A stretch of 44,699 nucleotides of DNA from Frankia sp. AiPs1. Lineage in GTDB: Bacteria; Actinomycetota; Actinomycetes; Frankiales; Frankiaceae. The translations under genes and the position numbers were made by a program. Location: positions 1 through 44,699 of the forward strand of contig NZ_JAMQQF010000009.1 in NCBI RefSeq assembly GCF_023716945.1, in the 5' to 3' direction. The notes below the pieces were generated by a model. That model searched no databases. It was not told the origin of the DNA and saw only the letters and a program-made list of their open reading frames with translations. This document shows positions 16,438 through 25,460 of the stretch, in pieces (position 1 is the first letter of the stretch; each line of letters starts with the position of its first letter).

Positions 16438-18109
16438 CGAACGGGGTGGGGTTGAGAAGGATGTCGAGAGGTTGGCTGTAGGGGTTTCGGCGGGGGGTCC
16501 GGGTGTGGTCGACCCAGGGGGGTGGGATGAGTTCGGGTCGGCGGTCGGCGCCGAGTCGGACAGTCCAGCGGTGGTGGTGAACGTGGCGGTGGTGCCAGCC
16601 GCAGAGCAGGACGAGGTTGTCGAGGCAGGTAAGACCCTCGTCGATCCACGAGATGATGTGGTGGGCCTGGCACCAGCTAGGTGGCCTGCTGCAACCGGGG
16701 AAGACGCAGCCCCGGTCCCGGGCGACCAGCGCACGGCGGAGGTCGCCCGGGACGGTGCGCTGTGTGCGGCCGACGTCGAGGGGGACGCTGGCGGAGTCGA
16801 GGATGATGCGACTGACGGCGGCGTCGCAGGCGAGGCGCCGCACGGTGGCGCGTGACAGGGGCTGACCCCAACTGGTGGACGCGGCCGGCCCGCCGCGGCC
16901 GACCAGGGTGGGCCAGGGGATCGTGACGGTGAGGTGCGGGCGCACTCCGCCGGAGATGGGAACGGCGGAGGCATCGAGCGCGCGGTGCACGAAGTCGACG
17001 AGGGCGTCGGCGCGGCGGCGGGCGGGACTACGCGGGTCGGGAGTGCCGTCGACGGCGGGCATGGGGGCAGCCAGGCTGTCGAGCGCGGTGCGAAGCAGAG
17101 CGGCCGCTTCCGCGTCGAGTTCGCCGCTGATCCGGGTCATGCCGTCGGACAGATCGGTGATCCACAGACTACGGCGATCCGCTGGATCGCCGTAATCACC
17201 TCCGGCGTCGGTGGTGCCGCTCTTACCAGCACCCTTACCACCGTCCGGAGGGCTGTCGCTGTCGGCGTCTGCGTTGCCAGCGCCGTCGTTGTCGCCAGCG
17301 CCGTTGCCCCCGGGGTCGGGGTTGTCGCCGCCGGGGCTGGTATCGACATCGGTGAGGCGTTCACGGATGTGACGGCCGAGCCGGGCGAGTTCCGCGGGGT
17401 CGAACGTGGCGGCGGAGGTGAGCAGGAACTGTTCGGCGGAACGTCGGGTGGCGACGTCAACGCCGCGGGGCAGGGAACGAAGCGCGAGGTGGATCGTCTG
17501 AGCCTGTTCGACGCTGATCGTGCCGGCGATCAGGGCGGCGCCGGTCGCAGCCAGGTTGTCGTCCACGGCCAGGGCCAGGTCCACCAGCCGCTGAGCGTCG
17601 ACGGGGCGGATGCGCAGCCGAGCACGGATCAGGGCGGCGGTACTGGTCGCGCCTTCCCGCAGCGCGCTGCCTCGGCCATGTATCTCCCGCATCAGACCGA
17701 GACGGACCGCGGCGAGACGGGCCAGCAACGCCGAGCAGTCCAGAACCGCGCCGTCGAGCTCGGGATCGGACAGCCCCCAACTGGGCAGGTGCACCGCCTG
17801 CCCGACCATCGCGTCGAGCTCCGACAGGGCGGCCAGCAGCTGCGGACAACCTGCCATGCCAACACCGTCGGAATCGCCGCCGGTGCGAGTGGCTGAGCGC
17901 GGACCCGAATCAGCAGTGACGCCGAGGGCGAAGCCAGCGGCAGATCGTGAGCCCTGGTCGGGGCCGGGGTCGAAGTCAGAACGAGGGTTCGGGTCGGGGC
18001 CAGCGTCAGGGCCGGGACCGGAACCAGGGCGCGGGTCAAGATCGGAGTCAGGACCAGGTGGAGGGCAGGGGTCAGGGCCGGGGCTGGGGCCGAAAGTGAA
18101 GGGAGTCAC
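16400..18109 (-). CDS. DUF222 / HNH endonuclease-domain protein (13E12-repeat type)
   Basis: 569 residues. DUF222 at about 95-400 (SELDAMVGQAVHLPSWGLSD, ISVEQAQTIHLALRSLP) is followed by a C-terminal HNH nuclease motif at about 464-512: RDRGCVFPGC, CQAHHIISWIDEG, NLVLLCGWHHRHVHHH. The Cys/His pattern suggests Zn plus the nuclease metal. These genes are multicopy in actinobacteria and spread as apparent mobile units; their function is not established. The N-terminal ~80 residues (PGPDPG-like repeats) and a mid-protein Gly/Asp/Asn-rich linker are low complexity. The GTG at 18109 has no clear ribosome site, and the ATG at 17857 (MAGCPQLLAALSE) is an alternative. Confidence 0.88.
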   Translation of the reverse strand: MTPFTFGPSPGPDPCPPPGPDSDLDPRPGSGPGPDAGPDPNPRSDFDPGPDQGSRSAAGFALGVTADSGPRSATRTGGDSDGVGMAGCPQLLAALSELDAMVGQAVHLPSWGLSDPELDGAVLDCSALLARLAAVRLGLMREIHGRGSALREGATSTAALIRARLRIRPVDAQRLVDLALAVDDNLAATGAALIAGTISVEQAQTIHLALRSLPRGVDVATRRSAEQFLLTSAATFDPAELARLGRHIRERLTDVDTSPGGDNPDPGGNGAGDNDGAGNADADSDSPPDGGKGAGKSGTTDAGGDYGDPADRRSLWITDLSDGMTRISGELDAEAAALLRTALDSLAAPMPAVDGTPDPRSPARRRADALVDFVHRALDASAVPISGGVRPHLTVTIPWPTLVGRGGPAASTSWGQPLSRATVRRLACDAAVSRIILDSASVPLDVGRTQRTVPGDLRRALVARDRGCVFPGCSRPPSWCQAHHIISWIDEGLTCLDNLVLLCGWHHRHVHHHRWTVRLGADRRPELIPPPWVDHTRTPRRNPYSQPLDILLNPTPFVTSVGSHPQGGC

Positions 18110-18762
18110 GGATCAACACTAGGTCAACCAGCCCCCAATGTCGAACATATGTTCGGATGAGTGACCGATGTGGGGAAAGGGTCCACCGACGCGTGCACAG
18201 CGTCGAGGCTGTGCCTGCCAGCAGAGGTGGCGCCCGGGCGGCGAGAGACCGAGCGCACGCCGCGAGCCAGGCTGGCGGCCGAGCCGTAGCTCGGAGGCCG
18301 CGGGACCGGCCTCATCCGGGAGCCGGCCTCATCCCGGGAGCGCACCGGCCCTCCTTCCACCCGCCAGCCGGATCCCGACGGTGGCGACGAGGCGGCCGAC
18401 GCCTGGGCTGATCCGGAGACGCTGGGCATGCTGGAGACCCCCGGCATCCCAAATACGCCGGGCAGGTGACGCCGGGCAGGTGAGACTCGGGCACGCCGGG
18501 ATGCGCGCACGGCGGGACACCGGGCACGCTGGGACACCGGGCACGCTGGGATACCGGGCACGGCGGGATACCGGCACGGCGGGATACCGGCACGGCGGGA
18601 TACCGGCACGGCGGGATACCGGCACGGCGGGATACCGGGACACCGGGCAGGTCGGAGCGGCAGCCCGCGGCATGCGGCATGCGGCCGGGGTCTTTGGCGC
18701 TTCACGTTCGCCATGCCATGAGTAGCAGTGGCTGCGCTGTCGGCCTGGCCCCCTTGCCGTAG
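18110..18762. other. Repeat-bearing intergenic region
   Basis: Between the 5' end of the HNH gene and the 3' end of the monooxygenase gene. It holds a 16-17-bp tandem array (18506-18650). Long open frames across the array on either strand translate into Cys/Pro/Arg low-complexity peptides and are rejected. No gene is supported. Confidence 0.6.
18506..18650. repeat. 16-17-bp tandem repeat
   Basis: About eight or nine copies of CCGGCACGGCGGGATA, the first ones being 17-bp variants (CCGGGCACGCTGGGACA). The middle copies are identical, pointing to recent expansion. Units are direct repeats with no spacers, so it is not a CRISPR array. Confidence 0.88.
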
Positions 18763-20471
18763 CTATCGTCTGAGCAGGTGGGCCAGGGCCCGGTGGAGGT
18801 CGTGTTCTGGCCGCCGGGGCAGGTGGGCGGCGCGCCAGGCGACGAAGCCGTCTGGTCGGATGAGGCTCGCGCCCGCTCTCGTGACGCCGTACGCGTCCAA
18901 CAACCGGTCGTCCGGGTCGTGCAGCCCGACGCCGACGTGGTGGATGTCCAGGTCGACCTCGAGGGACGCCGCCGCCGTCCTGGCTGCCGCGATCCAGTCC
19001 TCCCCATCAGGGCCGACCAACACGGTGAAGGCACCGGTGAACAGGTCGAGGGTGGACAGCCGGGCGCCGGCCCGGTCCAGCCAGACGTGTGGCGCGCGCA
19101 GACCCGGTCGCCCGCTGGGCCGGCGTGGGTCTTCGACCGGCCCGACCGGCCCAGCCGGCGTGGAGGGCCCGACCGGCGTGGACAGCCCGACCGGCGTGGA
19201 CAGCCCGACCGGCGTGGACGGCGTGGACGGCGTGGACGGCGTGGACGGCTCGGTGAGAATGGCGGCGGAGTCGTACCGATACCCGAGGATCATCGCCAGG
19301 TCGTCGATGGTCGCGGCATCGCCACCGTGGCCCTCGTGGCGGTCGCTCAGGAGCCGCATCGCGGTGTCGAGTGTTGTCCGCGCGACCGGGCGGCGCTCGT
19401 CGTCGTAGGTGTCCAGCAGCGTGTCGACTGCCGGCCCCTGATGACGGCGGCGAGCTTCCAGGCCAGATTGTGCGCGTCTGCGATGCCGGTGTTCGCGCCG
19501 TAGGACCCCGTGGGGGGCACGACGTGCGCCGCGTCGCCGACGAAGAACACCCGCCCGGCCCGGTAGCGGCGCGCGACCCACCCACCGATCCTGGTGCTGG
19601 CGGCCTTCTGGTCCCGGCCGGGCATCGGGGGTACGAGGGTGAGTTCGAGGTCGGGAATGCCGACCGCCTCGCGGGCCAGTTCGGCGCAGCGTTGGTCGGT
19701 GAAGTCGTCGGGGCTTTCGCCCCGCTCGGAATGGTAGGGCACCCCGAGCGCCCAACGGCCGAACTGCCGCAACGGAACCAGGGCCGTGCCCGTGGTCGGC
19801 CTGTCGAGGTAGGCGAGCAGGAATCGGCGTCCCCGCAGCGCGGTACTCAGGTCGGCGTCGAAGATGAAGTTCATGACCGGGAAAAGAACACCGGGCCCGT
19901 CCGCGCCGATGCCGAGCTGGTGACGTAGGCCCGCCCGGTGACCATCCGCGGCGATCAGATAATCGGCGTCGATGCGGTACTCGGCACCGCTGCCCACATC
20001 GCGCAGCAGGGTTGTCACGCCGCCTGCGCCTGCGTCGAAGGAGACCAGTTCGGTGCCGAACCGCACGTCGGCGCCACTGCGTTCGGCGTGGGCGCGCACG
20101 ACGTGTTCCAACTCGTCCTGGTCGATCATCGCCCAGTCGGTGGGGCTGACGGACGCCAGCGGCCGGACCCGGGCGAGCACGTCAAAACGGAAACGTTCTT
20201 CGCCGGTCAGGGTCTCCGCGCCGATCATCTCCGGCAGGTCGGCCAGAATCGACGCGCGGGCGCGGATCTCCCTTTCCAGACCGAGGGCCTGGTAGATCTC
20301 CATCGAGCGCGGGTTGAACGCCCGTGCCTGTGGCAGCAGTGCCGTGGACGGGTGCCGCTCGACCAGCACCGGCTGGATTCCCTGCCGCGCGAGGAGGAGC
20401 GCCGCGGACAGGCCGACGATGCCGCCTCCCACGATGAGGACGGCGGTCTTGTGGTCGCGCGTCTCGCTCAT
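18763..20471 (-). pseudogene. FAD-dependent aromatic monooxygenase, interrupted by a frameshift
   Basis: PheA/TfdB/MhpA-type flavin hydroxylase. The first frame (ATG 20471) holds the FAD site VLIVGGGIVGLSAALLLARQ, the DG motif (LIAADGHRAGLRHQLGI) and the second FAD motif (VFFVGDAAHVVPPTGSYGAN) up to AHNLAWKLAAVIRG. The rest (AVDTLLDTYDDERRPVART and a thioredoxin-like C-terminal domain) continues in another frame. Loss of one base in the GGGG run at about 19435-19438 explains the break. It may be real inactivation or a homopolymer sequencing error, since both halves look well conserved. An STPVG repeat array lies in the C-terminal part. It is divergent from the TetR gene at 20731, with a palindrome between. 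Confidence 0.82.
19155..19249. repeat. 18-bp/9-bp tandem repeat inside the monooxygenase gene
   Basis: Two to three units of GTGGACAGCCCGACCGGC followed by four of GTGGACGGC. They keep the frame and encode STPVGL and STP repeats in the loop before the C-terminal domain. Confidence 0.85.
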
Positions 20472-20654
20472 GCTCGCAACGCTCCTGTCGCCATTCCACT
20501 CCTCGCGCCGAGGTGAAACTCGACGGCATCCTGCACAGGCCGCACCCAGCGGGTCGTGACCGTCGCCACGGCGCTCCCGCCACGTCGGCGAAAGTTTCTC
20601 CACGACGTGTTGCCTCGCCGGCAACTGGATGCACCATGCCATGGTCAACCACAA

Positions 20655-20671
20655 GGATGACCGTGTCATCC
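20655..20671. promoter_or_regulatory. Palindromic operator between monooxygenase and TetR genes
   Basis: GGATGAC and GTCATCC form a perfect 7-3-7 inverted repeat (centre CGT). It lies 184 bp upstream of the monooxygenase start and 60 bp upstream of the GTG chosen for the TetR gene. It is probably the site through which this TetR represses the monooxygenase and itself. Confidence 0.6.
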
Positions 20672-20730
20672 GTACGATTGAAACAGTGGAGGAGGCAGTT
20701 GGGATCGTCAGGCGCAGGTACTGTCGGGAC

Positions 20731-21366
20731 GTGTCGTCGTCGAAGCCGCGCCGGTCACCCAAGCCCCAGGAGCGACGGCGCGATCCGGATCGCACTCGCA
20801 GACTCCTCCTGGACGCGGCGGCGGCCGAGTTCGCCGCACACAAGTACGCCGGGGCCCGAATCAGTGCGATCGCGGCCCGGGCTGGCGTCAACCAGCAGTT
20901 GATCTCCTACTATTTCGACGGCAAGGAAGGCCTCTATCGGGCCCTGGCGGACGTCTGGCGGCAGCGTCAGAGCGAGTTGGCGACGCCGGGTACTCCTCTG
21001 TCCGAGCAGATCCGCCGATACGCCCTGGAAGCCCTGAGCAACCCCGACGGTGTCCGATTGTTCGCGTGGAGCGGCCTGGAGTACACCGGCCCGCAGGCCG
21101 ACCCCGATCACGCGGCCCGCTCGGAGCGACTGCGGGGCAGCGTCGAGGAGGTCAGCGCCCTGCAGTCGGCCGGTCGACTGCCGGCCGAGGTGGACCCGGC
21201 CTGCCTGACCATCATGTTGATGGCCGCCGCGATGGCGACCACCACGCTTCCCCACGTCATCGAGGGCGTGTGCGGGGTCGATCCCCGCTCACCCGAGTTC
21301 CTCCGCCACTATGCCGATCAGATCGCCACCGTCACCCGCCTCCTCGGTCTCGACACACCGGGCTGA
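20731..21366 (+). CDS. TetR-family regulator of the monooxygenase
   Basis: About 211 residues. The DNA-binding domain is at about 20-68 (RTRRLLLDAAAAEFAAHKYA, ISAIAARAGVNQQLISYYF, DGKEGLYRALADVW), followed by a helical effector domain. In-frame ATGs at 20629 and 20641 would add about 30 residues without homology and would put the 20655-20671 palindrome inside the gene. The GTG at 20731 is therefore preferred, although its ribosome site is weak. Divergent from the monooxygenase, its likely target. The ligand could be the hydroxylase's aromatic substrate (inference). Confidence 0.87.
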   Translation: MSSSKPRRSPKPQERRRDPDRTRRLLLDAAAAEFAAHKYAGARISAIAARAGVNQQLISYYFDGKEGLYRALADVWRQRQSELATPGTPLSEQIRRYALEALSNPDGVRLFAWSGLEYTGPQADPDHAARSERLRGSVEEVSALQSAGRLPAEVDPACLTIMLMAAAMATTTLPHVIEGVCGVDPRSPEFLRHYADQIATVTRLLGLDTPG

Positions 21367-21725
21367 CCAGGCCACGGGCGGCTGCCGGCCGCAGGCGACA
21401 GTGTCCGGCTCATTCAGGGTCGTGGACGAGCAGGGCGATCTGCGCTTGGCTGGACACACGGCCAGAATCGCCGCCAGAACAGCGCCCGATCGCCGTGCCC
21501 GGTGAGCGGGCGGCGGGCAGGCAGGCGGCGAGCGAGCGGGCGGCGAGCGGGTATTGGTGTCAGAACCGCCCGCAACGGGTCCTCGGTCGGAGTCTGTCCC
21601 CGCCTAGAACCGGACACTCCCACCGGAGACGGGGCCGGGCGAAGCCACCATGATTGAATAATCGCCCGGGATAATCGAGTATCGGCAGAATCGAGAGCAT
21701 TCCATTCGACAGAAGGCCGGATACG
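21367..21725. other. Intergenic region upstream of the I36-like gene
   Basis: No gene supported. It contains short GAGCGGGCGGC repeats at about 21505-21550. Nearer the next start is an AT-richer promoter region with a repeated ATAATCG element (21656-21680), which could be regulatory. Confidence 0.45.
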
Positions 21726-22457
21726 ATGAGCGAACAGCGCGCCCAGTTGATTTACGGGAAAGGGCGGGAGGCATGCCCCGAAGGCAGCTTCTGCCTTTAC
21801 CGTGCCGTCGAGTTCAACGCCGGTCAGCAACCGGGCGTCGGCGACAAGATCCTGGTCATTCCGTCGGGCGTGTATGTCGACGACTTCGCCGAGTACGGAT
21901 TCGACCACAGCGGTGACGGGGTCAGCGCCGTCGTCAACAACACGGACGAGGACAACACCCTGTTCTCCGCGGCCAGCCAGCAGGGGCATGCCCTGCCGGT
22001 GGACCGGAACTCCTCGATCGCTAACCTGATCCGCGTCGCCATGGCCGAAAGCCCGAACGGTACCTGGAACGACCAGGCCCAGTCCGCGCAGGCCGCTCCC
22101 TTCGTGGGGAACCTGGTCGTCAGGCAGGAGTTCCGGGGAAAGTGGCAGGACGCGGGAAAGGTGGTCTACTCCTACCGGATCACCGTGAGCGCCTCGACGA
22201 CGCGGGTCGTGAAATGGGCCCTCGGCTTCGGTGATCTCCCGGAGGGAACCGCGCTGTTCAAGGGCTTCAGCGACGTCTTCTGGGGCCAGATCCTCCGCGA
22301 CGGCAGCGAGGGCAGCGTCCTGCTCGCCTCTCCCCCGGGCGGCGATCACACCGTCGAGCCCGAGGCGGATCTCCTCATCGACATCCAGGTCCTTTACCCG
22401 ACCGAGGACCCCGCCCAGGAACACCTCACGAGCCTCAACGCCCAGCAACTGGCCTGA
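21726..22457 (+). CDS. Protein with peptidase-inhibitor I36-like (crystallin-fold) N-terminal domain
   Basis: 243 residues. Residues about 15-80 read EACPEGSFCLYRAVEFN, DKILVIPSGVYVDDFAEYG and DGVSAVVNNTD, a pattern seen in the I36 metalloprotease-inhibitor/beta-gamma-crystallin fold. Residues about 105-235 are a second, probably beta-rich domain that was not recognised (VVYSYRITVSASTTRVVKWA). No signal peptide or membrane segment is visible, unusual for I36 proteins, which are mostly secreted. It has its own terminator-like hairpin and is followed by the RhiA-like gene in the same direction. The inhibitor role is not established. Confidence 0.7.
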   Translation: MSEQRAQLIYGKGREACPEGSFCLYRAVEFNAGQQPGVGDKILVIPSGVYVDDFAEYGFDHSGDGVSAVVNNTDEDNTLFSAASQQGHALPVDRNSSIANLIRVAMAESPNGTWNDQAQSAQAAPFVGNLVVRQEFRGKWQDAGKVVYSYRITVSASTTRVVKWALGFGDLPEGTALFKGFSDVFWGQILRDGSEGSVLLASPPGGDHTVEPEADLLIDIQVLYPTEDPAQEHLTSLNAQQLA

Positions 22458-22462
22458 TCTGC

Positions 22463-22487
22463 CCGATCCGCCGGAATGGCGGATCGG
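22463..22487 (+). terminator. Hairpin after the I36-like gene
   Basis: A 10-bp perfect stem (CCGATCCGCC with GGCGGATCGG) and a 5-base loop GGAAT, 5 bases after the stop at 22457. No U-run follows, but position and strength fit a terminator. Confidence 0.65.
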
Positions 22488-22718
22488 CGGAATGCCGGGC
22501 CGTTGACCGGGACCGCTGCCACCGGGCAGGGGTCCCGGACCGGTGGTGACCTCGCACTCGGTCGCCGTCCGGGCGCAGCTCTGCGGGTGTCGTCCGCACC
22601 GGCGGTCACGCGCCCCGGCTGCGCAGCGCCTGCCAGCCGCCGAGGACCGCCGCCGCCGTCCACAGCGACGAGCCCATTTCTGGGCGTATCCAGGTGCACA
22701 CCCGGAGAGGCACACGAG

Positions 22719-23345
22719 ATGGAAAGGCAATTCCGCGAAATCACCGTTTGCAACGATTCGCTGCTCGATGGGATCAGGGCGATAGTCTTCCAGAAAGACG
22801 CTGACCTGCCACCTGACATGCTGTCGCTGGCCTGGTTTTCGAGGACCTGCGGCCCACAGAGTCAGGTTCGGTTCCCCTGGACTACGGAGTACAACTTCGT
22901 GTGGGGACAGGCTGGAAATCTGGCGCCCGGAGTCAATTACCTGGCCGCACAGGTGGTGGGCGCCGACCTGTACGACAACGCCGCGACCCTTACCTACCGG
23001 AACGGGAGTTTCGAGTTCATCGCGACGTCGCGGAATTCCGCGGGTGGCGACTCCCTGACCATCGACGAAGACGCATCGGTGCCCGGCGCCGAAAGCCCCG
23101 ATCGCGGCGCCGTCGGAGTAGGTATGGGCGGGTTCGCCACCTTCGTCCGACCCACCCGGCGGAACGTCGGCCTGCAGTACACGCCCAGCCCGTCGTACTA
23201 TGTCGCGCTGGGACCATTCCGCCCCGGAGACGTGGTTTCGGAGTCTGAGCTGTACTCGCCGACGGAAGTCACGTTCGACGGATCTAGCACTGCGACGTGC
23301 GTGTACAGGGATTCCGGAGTCTTCGACATCACTCACGGTAGCTGA
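22719..23345 (+). CDS. RhiA-like protein
   Basis: 208 residues. The ATG at 22719 has GGAGAGG 8 bases ahead; the longer upstream frame is unconserved. The succession MLSLAWFSRT, QVRFPWTTEYNFVWGQAGN, LAPGVNYLAAQVVGADLYDN, LTYRNGSFEF, VGVGMGGFATFV and LQYTPSPSYYVALG matches, from memory, the rhizobial rhizosphere-expressed RhiA family. The molecular function of that family is unknown. No signal peptide is seen. It follows the I36-like gene with a terminator between, so it may have its own promoter. Family call is by pattern recall, not by search. Confidence 0.65.
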   Translation: MERQFREITVCNDSLLDGIRAIVFQKDADLPPDMLSLAWFSRTCGPQSQVRFPWTTEYNFVWGQAGNLAPGVNYLAAQVVGADLYDNAATLTYRNGSFEFIATSRNSAGGDSLTIDEDASVPGAESPDRGAVGVGMGGFATFVRPTRRNVGLQYTPSPSYYVALGPFRPGDVVSESELYSPTEVTFDGSSTATCVYRDSGVFDITHGS

Positions 23346-23593
23346 GCACCGGGGGTATCAGAGCAGAGACGAGAACGGCGCTGGGGTGGTGTGATCGCGG
23401 CGGCCGGAGGGGGATGTGCAACATCGGTCCGACGCCAGCCCGCTGATCCCGCCGGCGAGCAGCCGACCTGCACGCCCTCGCCGCACTCGATGGACCGCAC
23501 ACAGGTGTCCGTGCAGTGCTGGAAGGCCAGGCCCGCCCCGGCCGGCCGATCCGGGGCAGAGAATCGGATCCTGGCCGGCAGGTCCGAATCGGG
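23346..23593. other. Intergenic region between convergent RhiA-like and SDR genes
   Basis: No reading frame of conserved appearance and no clear repeat or strong hairpin. Confidence 0.4.
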
Positions 23594-24514
23594 CTAGAAG
23601 TCGGAGCCGCCGTCGACGTTGAGCAGGGCACCGGTGATGTAGCCGGCCCGCGCGCTGCACAGAAAGACGATGGCGGCGGCGATCTCCTCGGGGCGGCCGG
23701 GGCGGCCGAGGTCGGGGACCAGGCCGCGGCCGGCGCCGCCCATGTCCCGGGAAATGGCGAGGAAGACCTCCTCGGTACTCGGCGCCACCGTTGTGCTCGA
23801 TGCGCCCGTCGTCCTCGACGCCGCCGTTGTGCTCGACGCCGCCGTTGTGCTCGACGTGCTCGCCGAGGCGGCCAGAGCGTCGGGCGCGACCCACCGGCCC
23901 GGCCCGAACTGCTCGATCTTCTCGCGGACGCCCTCGGTCAGGATCGCCCCGGGGCAGATCGTGTTCACCCGGATGCCGTCCGGGCCGTGGGCGCGGGCGA
24001 GGTTCTTCGACACGCTGGCCAGCGCCGCCTTCGCCGCCGTGTAGGCGACCATCGTCGGGTACTGCTTGCGGATCGACATGGCGGCCAGGTTGACGATCGC
24101 GCCGCCCCCGCGGGCCCGCATCAGCCCGATCGCCGCCCGGCAGGTCCGCACCCCGGCCATCAGGCCGATGTCCAGATGGGCCTGGAACAGCTCGTCGGAG
24201 GTCTCCGTCAGTGGCAGGTAGTCGTACTCGTCGCTGCCCAGGGTGTTGACCAGGATGTCGCAGCCGCCGAAGTCGCCGCGCACCCGGTCGAACAGCTCCT
24301 CGGTGCCGGCCGCGGTCGCGAGGTCGGCGGGCACCGCCAGCGCGCGCACACCGAGCGCCTCGATCTGCCCGGCGACGCTGGCGAGCGCCTCGGCGCCGCG
24401 GGCGACGACGACCACGTCCGCGCCCTCACGGGCGAACTCCAGCGCCGTCCACCGGCCCATCCCCTTCGACGCGCCGGTGACGACGGCCACCTTCCCGCGT
24501 AAACCGAGATCCAT
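23594..24514 (-). CDS. Short-chain dehydrogenase/reductase with repeat-encoded insert
   Basis: 306 residues: NAD(P) site TGASKGMG, then GGCDILVNTLGSDEYDYL, catalytic Ser in NLAAMSIRKQYP, Tyr/Lys in YTAAK, RVNTICPGAI and the C-terminal GYITGALLNVDGGSDF. Family members are about 260-275 residues. The excess is a Thr/Ser/Ala insert at about 217-243 (TTAASSTTAAS) encoded by an 18-bp tandem repeat, placed in the variable substrate loop. Downstream of the enoyl-CoA hydratase gene in the same direction (49-bp gap), so it probably oxidises its 3-hydroxyacyl-CoA or related product. Confidence 0.9.
   Translation of the reverse strand: MDLGLRGKVAVVTGASKGMGRWTALEFAREGADVVVVARGAEALASVAGQIEALGVRALAVPADLATAAGTEELFDRVRGDFGGCDILVNTLGSDEYDYLPLTETSDELFQAHLDIGLMAGVRTCRAAIGLMRARGGGAIVNLAAMSIRKQYPTMVAYTAAKAALASVSKNLARAHGPDGIRVNTICPGAILTEGVREKIEQFGPGRWVAPDALAASASTSSTTAASSTTAASRTTGASSTTVAPSTEEVFLAISRDMGGAGRGLVPDLGRPGRPEEIAAAIVFLCSARAGYITGALLNVDGGSDF
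23784..23861. repeat. 18-bp tandem repeat inside the SDR gene
   Basis: About four copies or near-copies of GCCGCCGTTGTGCTCGAC. They encode the TTAASS insert in frame. Confidence 0.85.
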
Positions 24515-24563
24515 CTCGACGTTCCCCTCGAACAGGCGCGCGAGGACCGCTCGCGCGTGGCGG

Positions 24564-25364
24564 TCACTCGCGCGGGGCGGCGGCCCGCTGCTGGAAGGCG
24601 CGCACCTTGGCCAGGTGCTCCTGAGAGGTCAGCAGCAGGGTGTTGGCGACCCGGTCGAAGTCGCGGGCGGTGGTGCGGTCGACGCTGGCGGCCGCGTCGA
24701 TGGCGAGCTTGGCCAGGCCGAGAGCCTGCGGGGACAGCGCGACCAGCGAGCGGGCGAACTCCCGCACGCTGGCCGCGAACACCTCGTCGGCGAACACGTC
24801 GTGGACGAGGCCGATCGTCAGCGCGCGCTCGGCGTCGACCGGGCGGGCCGCCATCGCCAGCCACCGTGCCCAGTGCGGACCGACGAGCCGGGTCAGCCGG
24901 CTGATGCCGCCGGAGCCGGGCAGCACCCCCAGGTTGGGCACCTCCGGCAGGGCGAAGGTGGTCCGCGGCGCGGCGAAGCGGAAGTCGCACGACACGGCGA
25001 GTTCGACCCCGAAGCCGCGGCAGGGTCCCTGCGCGGCGAGGATCACCGGCTTCTCGATCGCCTCGATCTCGTCCATGAGCAGGTGCAGCGCCCGGTAGAT
25101 GCGCCGCACCGAACGGCCGTTGACGCTGCCGTCGGGCTCGAAGCCCATCCCGGTGTCGATCGTGGTGATGTCCATGCCGGCGGTGAAGTGCCGGCCCTCG
25201 GCGGTGATCACCAGGACCCGGACGGCGTCGTCGTCGCCGAGGTCGGCGACGGCGCCGCGCAGCGCCGCCAGCATCGGGGCGCTGACGGCGTTGAGCTTGT
25301 CGTCGCGGGTGAAGGTGATCGTCAGGACACCGTCGTCGAGCTCGCGGCGGAAGTGTTCGCTCAT
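24564..25364 (-). CDS. Enoyl-CoA hydratase/isomerase (crotonase family)
   Basis: 266 residues from the ATG at 25364. FTRDDKLNAVSAPMLAALRG, then the oxyanion-hole region FTAGMDITTID, GPCRGFGVELAVSCDFRF (first active-site Glu in VEL) and FALPEVPNLGVLPGSGGISR (second Glu in PEV). Both Glu positions of true hydratases are kept. An in-frame start at 25382 adds six unconserved residues. It lies between the binding-protein-like gene and the SDR gene, all on the minus strand. It probably hydrates the enoyl-CoA made by the upstream dehydrogenase pair. Confidence 0.92.
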   Translation of the reverse strand: MSEHFRRELDDGVLTITFTRDDKLNAVSAPMLAALRGAVADLGDDDAVRVLVITAEGRHFTAGMDITTIDTGMGFEPDGSVNGRSVRRIYRALHLLMDEIEAIEKPVILAAQGPCRGFGVELAVSCDFRFAAPRTTFALPEVPNLGVLPGSGGISRLTRLVGPHWARWLAMAARPVDAERALTIGLVHDVFADEVFAASVREFARSLVALSPQALGLAKLAIDAAASVDRTTARDFDRVANTLLLTSQEHLAKVRAFQQRAAAPRE

Positions 25365-25392
25365 CGGGCCGAGGCCCCGCATCGCCGCCGGG

Positions 25393-25460
25393 TCACTGGA
25401 TGCGCTCCTTCACTGGATGCGCCTCTTCACTGGGTGCGCTTCTTCACTGGGTGCGCCCGG
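25393..25460. repeat. 17-bp tandem repeat spanning a gene end
   Basis: Four direct copies of TCACTGGATGCGCTCCT-like units. The last copy contains the stop codon (TCA at 25444-25446 on this strand) and the final codons of the binding-protein-like gene, so the array consists of duplicated gene-end sequence. Confidence 0.9.

Noticed and set aside
14077-16974. 965-codon minus-strand open frame
   Set aside because: Antisense to the acyl-CoA ligase and isochorismatase-like genes. Gly/Ala/Arg/Asp composition and no domain.
18506-18650. Possible CRISPR array
   Set aside because: Units are contiguous 16-17-bp direct repeats with no unique spacers and no cas genes nearby.
18124-18714. Minus-strand frame with PPCRYPAVPVSRRAG repeats
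   Set aside because: Produced by the 16-17-bp tandem array; low complexity only.
21414-23336. 640-codon minus-strand open frame
   Set aside because: Antisense to the I36-like and RhiA-like genes, which have better starts, ribosome sites and family patterns.
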